The notes beneath the pieces were generated by a model. The model did no database searches, was not told the DNA's origin, and was given only the letters and a program-made list of their open reading frames with translations. Positions 52,801-60,500 of a stretch of 64,000 nt of DNA are shown here, piece after piece. This DNA is from Sthenelais limicola (taxonomy: Eukaryota > Annelida > Polychaeta > Phyllodocida > Sigalionidae), in contig OW804096.1 in the NCBI GenBank assembly GCA_942159475.1, positions 130,438,941-130,502,940 on the forward strand, read 5' to 3'. How positions within the stretch are numbered: the first letter of the stretch is position 1; the number at the start of each line of letters is the position of its first letter. The translations under genes and the position numbers were made by a program.

Positions 52801-55800
52801 TGCGTAGAACAAAACCTAATTTGGCACTTAACAGGTCTTAATACAATCCTTCTTTTACTTCTTTTATTGTTTTCGCTTAATGGATCTTCATCGCAAGAAA
52901 CCATATGCGATACAATTATTTTAAACAAATTCAACTGTGTTCTACGACTTCTGCGGATCCTTCAATTGGGAACTTAAAATCTTAAAGTTGCATTCCGAGC
53001 TAAATCGATCAAAATATATTTTTTCCATTCATTAATCATTTACCTTTCAGATAATTCAGTAATTTCAGTAATTCAGTAATTTCATCCTTTTGTCAAGAAT
53101 ATTTTATTTGGAAGTCCTGGTTAATTGACTTACGTAAGACAAGAGCATTTAAAGAACATGTGATGTACCATGTGAGCCGATTAACATCTTTTTAAAAAAA
53201 CATGCATCATTTACAAGAAAATACATAAATTGAAGCGGAGGAATATGGTAATTTAGGAATCCTGATTAATTTCCTCAGTTCTGAATGAGAAAACATAGAC
53301 AAATTTATTTAGGACTTCATCCTGGAAACTACAGATGGATGCTAACTATGAGGTATAACCGAGATAAATCTTTTTGGAGCGGAATTAGCAGGTGAAGCAG
53401 TTTTGATGGAAAGGAATCTGGGCTTTTTACATTCTTACTTAGAGGAAATGGGAGATTGTTTTACTTACTTAAGACAGGCACGTATAGAGATGTCCGTGGG
53501 ACTGTGTCAGCTATCATGATAAGGAATACTATGAATGATAAGAGTACTGATATCCCAGCTGATAGTCGTTCACCTTCGTCAGGCGGGACCCAGAATACAG
53601 CAAGCACCAACACAGATAGTAGCACGCATGGAGCTATGATATTCACAACGTAAAATACGTTTCTCCTCCGGATTTCAAAGGAAAACTTCACATGAGCATA
53701 ACTCGTCCCTGGGCAGCATGGCAGCTCTGCCTCCCCCCAACGCACAGATGTGCTCAAAAGTTCCCACTCTCCGTTCAGAGTATAATTGTCAGTGTTTACA
53801 TCACTGGAAATATTTGTCACATTCATCTTGGCCGAATGATACACCCAAGCACCGATGTTAATCTCACAATGTTGACGATCGAATGGGAAGTAATAAATAT
53901 TTATATCACAAGTTGTCCTGAAGTTGCCACCAGGCTCCCAATGCACTCTCCCATCGTAATAAACAACAGCACGAATTTTGGTAAAACCTTCCATTACTGT
54001 CTCTTCCGCCCTGTAAATAGAAACAGACTTATTAGAATCGTGGGCCTACGATACATATCTAATTAACATGCACATATCAATATTGGCTGAAAGGAAAGGG
54101 AGCTATTTTTATACCTTTGTTAAGTTGCGCCTATATAGATGTATACATAAATATGACGATTGTGTTGATTTATGTGGTGTTTAATTTAGTTTCCTTAAAC
54201 AACCGTTCGTCGTGACTGGAATAAAGCGTGACATGTGTATGTTTTTAACTGTATATTTTGCCACCCGTTATGCATTGCCATTATATTGAAATATGAAGGC
54301 ATAAATGCGACCCTTAACTCATACTGGGTTTTTTACCCTTACTGACGGGTAATATCAAGGATGCTTCATGGAATTGTGCTTCTGTTTTTAACAGAAATTC
54401 AGGTCTTTAACAGAAATTCAATTAGTCTTTATTTCAACGGAAATAAAATAAACCTTTATCATACCGGTTACACCAGGTAACACATTACTTGTTAAATAAA
54501 ACTTGAAAATAAGTATGTCCTCGTGTAAATGAAGAGTATACATACTCTTCATTTACACGAGGCCTACATCGAGAAGGTGATACATCCTTGTGACAATTCT
54601 CCCTACCATGAACCTGATTTTGTGCATTGTCCTCTGTGATCGAATAACGTTACAGGTCAGAGCCATTCTAGATGACACGTCATAATTATATGTATATTTT
54701 CTCCCATCAACATACTTTGCATACTACACATCAAAGATACTTAAGTATAGTATCTTTGTACACACATACTGGACCAAGTGCCTAAGATGTCCCCCCCCCC
54801 CCCACACACACACACACTGATAGCTTACCCGTTAATGACGGCTAATTCAGGCAACCACAAACGTTCAGCTCTAACAACGATTGATGTGACGTTATCGAAT
54901 TCAATGGGGTTCCACGTTAGGCGATCATCACGCCATTCCTGAAAGAAGATAGCAACATTCAGACGCCTTTCAACTGCCTTTAAAGGACAGGCTTGATAAT
55001 GTAAAAATAATTCTCATGAAGGTGTTACAACAGACCAGGCCAATGCCGAGACACATTTATAGGAATGCCTTCAATTATTCCGCGGTAACATCAGTTTCTA
55101 CTTATTTCACTTACCGCTATTACCATACCCATCGTAGTCAAGACCATGTTTTTCTCGTCCTAGACAGGGGGAGAAAAAGTAAAAGATGTCTTTTAACAGA
55201 TATTATGACTCAATCCATGAAATCGCATTATTCCGTTATATACGATGAAAGTGCTTTAATATGTTATTTCCTACTATACAGTGCTTCCTACTATATAATG
55301 CACTTGATTGCTGCACGCAACTGTATGTATCTGCGATACTTTGCAATGCGATACTTTGCAATTTAATGAGACAGAAGTAGACCTACCTGTCCTTAGTACA
55401 TCAATACACACATAAGTGAGGATGAAAGGGATGTAACTTTTATGAGGCAAATGACATTTGTATATATAAGCTTCCTTTAGCTAAGTAGCAACAAATATAA
55501 TATTATATTACTGTCAGTATCTGTTAGGATTATTCATAGGAACATTCATTTGATGGTAATGATAATCAAAGGATGAGTCTGGGGAAATAACAGGAAACAC
55601 AATGTAGTCTGTTTATAACCTTTACTCTACCTGTGTTGTTCCATTCTGGAATATTCAAAGTTCATCGGCTTTGATTATTATAGAAAAAGGAAATGCCAAA
55701 GGCCCACGCTCTATATACACGAGTTCTTCAGAATTAATGACCAATCTGCACATGTTGTCAAACGCATGCATCAATAGGGTAGATGAAATACTTCCCTACA

Positions 55801-58800
55801 GGGAGGGTGTAGGGTCTATGCCGGGAAAGGGACCATTCACATGTAGGCATGTTTTGTATAAATGATCCCTTGAGAATGGTCTCGCACTCACTAAGCTTCC
55901 ATGCGATTGGCATGACAGGGAATCAACATTATTGATAAATGAGTGCAAAATATGACTATTTGTCAACCCAACTGACCATGAAGGGAAGTCCTTGCGTATG
56001 ATATGAACGCCTTTTTGGCATGTTTTGGCAATGGAAAGCACTACCATGTCTACGTTATTCAGAACAATTTTCAATTTTCAATTGGAATTGGATTACTTTG
56101 TGACATCGAAATTCAATTACGCCAGGTACATGAACGTATTTTTTACTGTTAAATGCAGTTTCGCAACATAAGGAATTTATGTGATGAAATGGAAAGGAGT
56201 CACCACTAACTATAGATATGGGAAAGACACTGATATGGATTTTGAACTCATTGCACTCTGTTACCCTAAGACTACTCCTTAAACCTGAATTTAAAGAATA
56301 AACATTGGAAAAATTGATGAGATGTATAAAGGGCGTTTTGAACTAATTGCTATAAAGGTGTGAATCTACAGGCAAACTATTAGTTCCAATATCAATACAA
56401 TCAAGAATCAAGGATAAGCACAATTCTTGAGAAATTATTCATAGAACGGATGCATGGGTATACAATGACAGTTCTTGGAGGGTTATCTTCAAAATCTTCT
56501 CCATCACACCATTTAAACAACAGAGACGTGTTTGTCCAAAAACATATACCGATCTAGATTCACTGCTTACCTAAGATTTGACGCACTTTATCTTTTACCT
56601 TCTTTCTAACCACATACCCCCACTTACCAAATCTTGAATCCTGAGGAGGACGAACTGCAGCGTTACGGTGACTGTGGCATCCGACTTCCGGTTACCTCTT
56701 GCGTCAGGATCGTACTCCCGGAACAGGTTTTTGAGCATGCGCTCTTCGACCGGCCTGGCATTCGAATCAACGGCGGTGTCAGCTGACGGGTAGAGCACAG
56801 GGTATATCCCATTAGGATCGCCTGAAGGACGCGGTGACGTCACGTTACCAAGGGAAACAAACAGCGCACATCATAGGATAACTTATAAGACGGCACACAC
56901 ATGGTATAAAATATAATGGAGACCTAATCTATCTAAAGAAGGTATAATGATTATGATGCGGTACACTTATATGCGATGGATTTAGATGCAAAAATCATAT
57001 AAAAATAAATAAAGAAATCCTTTCATAAAGAAAAGAAAATAGATTAATAATGAGGTTAATAGGAAATTCATTAGACCAAAACATAACTGTTCCTCTTTCA
57101 TCAAACTTCGAAAAATGCAACCAGGAAGGAATATTTGGTAAAACAACTAAAGCTGCACTCTCATCTAAATTGACCAGAAATGTCTTGTCACAATTCCCAA
57201 AGTATTTGCAGTACTGGAAATGAGTAGATTTCGGTATTAAAAGTGAAAAAAAAAGATATTTGATCTTCCCAACATCCACTCCCCTTTCCTCTTTTTTGGG
57301 CATAGCTTTCCCGTTTTTTCTCAATAATCCCATACTTTAGATTATCCTACTTTCTTACACTAGTGATAGGTGAAAATGATTCTTAGCTTGTTCATAACAA
57401 CAGTCTTGATTTTATATGATAGACATCCTTACTTTGAGAAGAGGAAGATGAGTTACATGAACAAATATAGGATCTCGGTGTATGAACGAATTAGGTAACT
57501 AGAACAAGATTTCCTTTTAGACTAAGAAGGATAGGGCAGATTCTCCTGTGATATTTTACCCTCAGCTCTATGGGTATGGAAAGAATGGAACAAAATGTAG
57601 AAAAATATACTTTTGATCGTATTTATCTGAGAATGCAGCGTTAAAATGACTCAAATCAACGCATTAGAATGTCAATAAAATCGTAAAAATAACTCTCATG
57701 CCGTTATATGGTTAATCACACGTAGGTAAAATACATCGTGACAGTCATCTTAACTCAACATATTTTCATCTATACAAATATCTATGGAATCGGATGTGCG
57801 AGGACTAATGGATTACTTGATGGAACATGAAATAATGTGCATCGTGTTTTCCCAAACAACATAATTATTTATATATGATAAAATGTAACTCCAAAGTTCA
57901 GAACATACGTCAGTACACATGGGGACAAATCGTTAAGAATGTAACTTTAGCATACATGGACTGTTATTCGTGATGCTTAATGAAGCAAAGCTACCTTTTT
58001 CACAGATGTATCTGAGATAGTAGTTTTCAGGCAGGGTTCTTAGTTTCCACTGGGATGGTAAATGCTCAAGGACGAGATAGTGGCTGGTGTCACCATGACG
58101 TACTGGGGTGGCATCCATCTCTATCTCCATGGTAACCGGTTTTTCTCCAGCTGTGCACATAAAACGATATCACTTTATGAAATATAGACATGTTCCCACT
58201 AGGTTCGGGCATTAAACAAGATAGCATGAAGTGTTTAATGGTACTTTACTGGTTTTGACTTTGGGACTTGAGTTTATGCCTCGTCCCTATTGCTATGAAA
58301 GCCTTTTCTGAATAGCAATCTTTAGTGCGGAACAAATTCCGCCATTACTCTCCAATAGCTCACAATCAGAACTACCCGAGCGCTGGTTTATTTCATCACA
58401 TGCTAAAAGCTATGGCTATTAATATATGATGTTTCAGGATGAAAAGAAATATATGAATCGGCATCGAGTATATGGGACGGATTTGGGAACAAAAGCGAGG
58501 GTTCAAAGCAGGTGGTAATTAATTCAGGTAGAAGATTAGTTACAGTCGAAAGCATTAGATCACAATTGACATTTTGGGAAACATACTACAGATATATATC
58601 TAATGCAAAGTATCAGTCTGATTGTTGATTCCAGATAGAACCTGGCGTAAGTAGTGCATCTTTTACACACAATAACACTTCCTGATATAAAAGTCTCTTT
58701 TGGAGACAATATCGCACTGTTACTGTTTAAAGCATGCATAGAAATGCAAGTTGACGGGCCTTTGATGTATTTCGGACGAAGCACTTAGTTTTTTTGCGAT

Positions 58801-60500
58801 ATTCTGATCCCCTCACAATGACTGAAGCCATTTTCGAAAGTGAATAACCACAGTTATATCAATAGCAATTTACAATAGGCAGAATCCCAGCTCCTTAGTC
58901 TGAGAGACTCTCCTCTTTGCTTGGACTGCGTAATAACGTAACCATTAGAGCAGGCTAGACCAGGATTTATATGCAAATGTATCTGTCATTAATATAAGAT
59001 GATGGCAGTTTATTGAGCGGAGGCTTAAAGCTTTAAGGCATAGTATTCGCTGTTTCATGGGCTCCTATCGAAGACGGCCAAAAAGCAGATGGATAGCCAA
59101 TTTTAAAATTACCTTCGCGCTGGTGCAATCCCGCTGCTGAAAGTTTTTTGCATGTTCTTCTGCGAATTAACAACAGTGATGTATTTTCTTAATAATAACT
59201 TATTCAATATATCACATAAAGGATTTTATAAACAAGCTTAATCAAGTAATAATTGGGGCGGGCAATCCAGAATGACCTCCCTCTTGGATTCAGCGGATGG
59301 AAGAGTAACTGCATGCACCGGCTTCACAGATATGCTAGCTTTAGTTTCTAATTATTTCGAGGATATAATAGTGCCCCCGGAGACCTGTTCAAATTAAGTT
59401 TATGCAGAAAACATTACTAGACACTATTCTCACCTTCATCAGCCATTTCCCACACCCAAGTTCCATCTTTACGTCTGCCGCCAGTCCACCACTGCTCCTG
59501 GGCGAATTTCTGGCCCTGACTCTCGACGAGTGAGCGGATGCGTTCCTGAGAGTGTTATTGTCACCAAACATATAAATAATTCATGTTAGCCGTTGGTAAT
59601 GTTAGATAAAGATAAATGTTTATCGCTATGGCTGGGAAACATTATGCCTTTAATTCTATCTTCTCGGAAGGAAGGTTATTCTTAGCGCATGCTAATGGAC
59701 ACTCATTCACTAATACGCCCCCCTAATGCCAACATCTATTATGAGAAATGTTTGCTTTTTTCAGTCGAAATGGCAACACAATTATTAACAATGACAAGCA
59801 GTGGTGCAATATATCCCAATGCGATTTTTACTTTTCCGAAGTTATAATGATAGCCTTACATGTTTATTTTTAATACTGAAAAACAATTCCATATGGGACC
59901 ACACTCTTGAGTGATTATTCCCTTTTTTTTTAATATGAATTTTTGTGCCCCCCCCCCCCCCCCCACCACCATACTATATATCTTATTTCTTGTCAATTGT
60001 TATAATTTCTTTTTAAATAACTAGATGCAGGGCCACACTACTGTAAGTGATTATCCCTAGCATGAATTACTACCCGACATCATGTGTAATAGTTGGTGAA
60101 TCTATCTGGAGAGACTGGGTACTTTTAAAATCCTGGAGTAGCGGGAAGGATCTCCCCAGTATAAATAATATCAATTAAAAAAAAAGAAGAAAGTTTATCG
60201 TAGCAACATCCAGAACTTCCACAGCATAATAGATAAACAGTACTGTGTGATACGAGAAGTATCACAGCGACTATAATCAAGAATGATTGTTAAGCAGAGC
60301 GCATGCCTTCATACAAAATACACACATATTATATGTTCTTACCTTAAGAAAATTTAACTCCTCCTCCCCATTGATGGCCACCAGTGTTCCCCCCATCGAC
60401 CGACATATGACACTCGCAGCTGGCCTGGTGGTGTCCACCTCTCGGTCCGCGTCAATAGCAAAGAGATAAGCGGACCCTCCAAATCGCTCCCATTTATTCT
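49324..60500 (-). CDS. C-type lectin-like domain fused to a nicotinic-type Cys-loop channel subunit (8 exons, 5' end missing)
   Basis: Joined minus-strand exons: 60500-60343, 59545-59434, 58150-57995, 56821-56628, 55159-55115, 54938-54829, 54010-53469, 49844-49324. They total 1838 nt, giving 612 residues and a TGA stop at 49326-49324. All introns are GT-AG and phases match at every junction. Residues 1-142 form a C-type lectin-like domain, 143-165 a linker, 166-375 the extracellular ligand-binding domain, about 377-399 M1, 408-427 M2, 441-463 M3, then a cytoplasmic loop of roughly 115 residues and M4 at about 583-603 with a short outside tail. By family knowledge such subunits assemble as pentamers in the plasma membrane. 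Glu at M2 -1' (E406) and absence of the anion-channel Pro-Ala signature indicate a cation pore. A signal peptide is expected but its exon was not found. Ligand and partners are unknown. The alternative, two neighbouring genes, would need an unseen start exon in the 57994-56822 interval. Confidence 0.87.
49996..50866. repeat. 155-bp tandem repeat, four units, first unit split by a MITE
   Basis: Units begin with CTGCACGAAA at 49996, 50392, 50547 and 50702. Units 2 and 3 have an exact 155-bp period. Unit 1 is 241 bp longer because a MITE interrupts it. The last unit is the most diverged and has a small internal duplication (CACCAATGCACCAA). The repeat lies wholly within an intron and has no coding reading. 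Confidence 0.9.
50112..50348. mobile_element. MITE, 237 bp, with 28-bp terminal inverted repeats
   Basis: The left end GGGTCAGATTTTCAGAATAT... and the right end reverse-complement to the same 28-base sequence with one mismatch. The interior matches the element at 11119-11353, including CTTCACCAATCCTCTCAAAT and the AAATGTGTACAGCTGCCAAT region. It has no coding capacity. The intact neighbouring tandem units serve as empty sites. TCATA flanks both sides if the element is taken to start one base earlier, so the exact target duplication is unresolved. Confidence 0.85.
53041..53090. repeat. Short tandem AATTCAGT/AATTTCAGT repeat
   Basis: TAATTCAGTAATTTCAGTAA and a further unit, within the last intron of the lectin-channel gene. 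Confidence 0.7.
53469..54010 (-). CDS. Exon: Cys-loop, loops B and C, M1 and M2 of the nicotinic-like channel
   Basis: Acceptor TTCTATTTACAG precedes 54010 and donor GTAAGTAA follows 53469. The exon enters in phase 2 and leaves in phase 1. Residues 260-439 contain the 13-residue Cys-loop (Cys293 to Cys307, with Phe-Pro-Phe-Asp inside), loop B Trp314, loop C with vicinal Cys357-Cys358 and Tyr363, M1 (377-399, including Pro386) and M2. M2 has Glu406 at -1', Ser409 at 2', Ser413 at 6', Leu416 at 9' and Asp427 at 20', typical of cation channels. The vicinal cysteines mark an alpha-type principal face. Possible N-glycosylation sites are Asn322, Asn325 and Asn334. Confidence 0.95.
54519..54562. repeat. 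Perfect 21-bp inverted repeat with 2-base spacer
   Basis: The arm 54519-54539 (starting CCTCGTGTAAATGAAGAGTA) is exactly reverse-complementary to 54542-54562, with AC between. It lies in the intron between the 110-bp exon and the Cys-loop exon. Confidence 0.95.
54735..54761. repeat. Short inverted repeat AAAGATACT/AGTATCTTT
   Basis: Nine-base arms around a seven-base spacer, in the same intron as the perfect palindrome. Modest on its own in AT-rich DNA. Confidence 0.5.
54791..54818. repeat. C13 tract followed by (AC)n
   Basis: Thirteen C then about 15 bases of alternating AC. On the gene strand this is (GT)n followed by a G run, starting about 10 bases after the 5' splice site of the 110-bp exon. 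Confidence 0.95.
54829..54938 (-). CDS. Exon: 110-bp ligand-binding-domain exon (loops D and A)
   Basis: Acceptor TTCTTTCAG precedes 54938 and donor GG|GTAAGC ends the exon at 54829. It enters in phase 0 and leaves in phase 2. Residues 223-258 carry the loop D tryptophan (Trp224, in Trp-Arg-Asp-Asp-Arg-Leu-x-Trp) and the loop A motif Trp250-Leu-Pro-Glu. The 110-bp length equals the conserved exon 4 of vertebrate nicotinic genes. The position equivalent to Tyr93 of muscle alpha subunits is Ile257. Asn238-Val-Thr is a possible N-glycosylation site. Confidence 0.93.
55115..55159 (-). CDS. Exon: 45-bp ligand-binding-domain exon
   Basis: The short exon lies between acceptor CCTGTCTAG and donor GTAAGTG, phase 0 on both sides. 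It encodes residues 208-222, beginning Asp-Glu-Lys-Asn-x-Val-Leu-Thr-Thr. This is the strongly conserved stretch after strand 1 in nicotinic subunits. Vertebrate CHRN genes also carry a 45-bp exon here, which makes this recognition firm despite its size. Confidence 0.9.
56628..56821 (-). CDS. Exon: linker and start of the nicotinic ligand-binding domain
   Basis: Acceptor CGTCCTTCAG precedes 56821 and donor GTAAGTGG follows Leu207. The exon enters in phase 1, exactly as the preceding lectin exon leaves, and exits in phase 0. Residues 144-164 are a Pro/Asp/Ser linker. From Arg165 the sequence matches the N-terminal helix of Cys-loop subunits (Glu168-Glu-Arg-Met-Leu ... Phe176, Tyr179), followed by strand 1 (191-207, alternating Val/Thr/Leu). 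The frame has no ATG ahead of the helix. The first Met (171) lies inside it, so this exon cannot be a normal first exon. Confidence 0.92.
57995..58150 (-). CDS. Exon: end of the C-type lectin-like domain
   Basis: Acceptor TGTGCACAG precedes 58150 and donor AAAAAG|GTAGCT ends the exon at 57995. It enters and leaves in phase 1. Residues 91-142 hold the long-loop region and the closing strands; Tyr138-Ile-Cys140-Glu-Lys is the classical domain end. Two things are unusual. The inner disulfide cysteines (expected near Tyr115 and Leu130) are absent. There is also no EPN/QPD triplet, and the WND triplet reads Trp125-Lys-Leu, so canonical calcium-dependent sugar binding is unlikely. Read-through without splicing would stop after 20 more codons; that is the main alternative to the fusion. 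Confidence 0.86.
59434..59545 (-). CDS. Exon: middle of the C-type lectin-like domain (WxGG...WVW core)
   Basis: Acceptor ACTCTCAG precedes 59545 and donor GTGAGAAT follows 59434. The exon enters in phase 0 and leaves in phase 1. Residues 54-90 carry helix 2 (Ile56 to Phe67) and the hydrophobic core signature of the fold, the Trp-Trp-Thr-Gly-Gly run at 72-76 and Trp83-Val-Trp85. These correspond to the WIGL and WxW positions of C-type lectin domains. The visible long open frame over this region is a shadow; the true frame is set by the flanking splice phases. Confidence 0.88.
59948..59964. repeat. C17 homopolymer
   Basis: Seventeen consecutive C within the intron between the first two lectin exons. 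The exact length may be affected by sequencing. Confidence 0.9.
60343..60500 (-). CDS. Exon: first part of the C-type lectin-like domain
   Basis: Acceptor ...CTCTCCACAG precedes 60500 and donor GTAAGAAC follows 60343. The exon enters in phase 1 (its first two bases complete a Glu codon) and leaves in phase 0. Residues 1-53 show the opening of a C-type lectin fold: Trp4, the Phe-Gly-Gly-Ser-x-Tyr strand at 7-12, then helix 1 with Ala28-Ala29, Cys33, Gly37-Gly38, Leu40 and a Glu-rich end at 46-48 leading to Phe51-Leu52. Cys33 is the expected partner of Cys140 near the domain end. Phase-1 entry is the usual junction between a signal peptide or linker exon and an extracellular domain, so at least one coding exon lies upstream. 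Confidence 0.88.

Larger units (their letters stand above)
49845..53468 (-). other. Last intron of the lectin-channel gene, repeat-rich
   Basis: This 3.6-kb phase-1 intron holds a 155-bp tandem repeat array (49996-50866) with a MITE inserted in one unit. It also has a copy of a dispersed motif at 52982-53001 and a short AATTTCAGT-type tandem near 53050-53085. The open frames inside it on both strands show no recognisable domain. Confidence 0.75.

Noticed and set aside
53692..54066. 124-codon plus-strand open frame
   Set aside because: It is antisense to the Cys-loop/M1-M2 exon and crosses its acceptor; no domain.
56595..56843. Start of the channel at the beginning of this open frame (56843)
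   Set aside because: The frame opens with GTG, not ATG, and an acceptor at CCTTCAG plus the phase match to the lectin exon explain the boundary better.
56995..57333. 112-codon minus frame between the lectin and channel exons
   Set aside because: It has no signal peptide, no domain and no splice signals in phase, and part overlaps the recurring repeat motif; it is treated as intron.
59389..59571. 60-codon minus frame with Ser/Arg-rich translation
   Set aside because: It is the wrong frame over the second lectin exon; splice phases select the frame with WWTGG and WVW.
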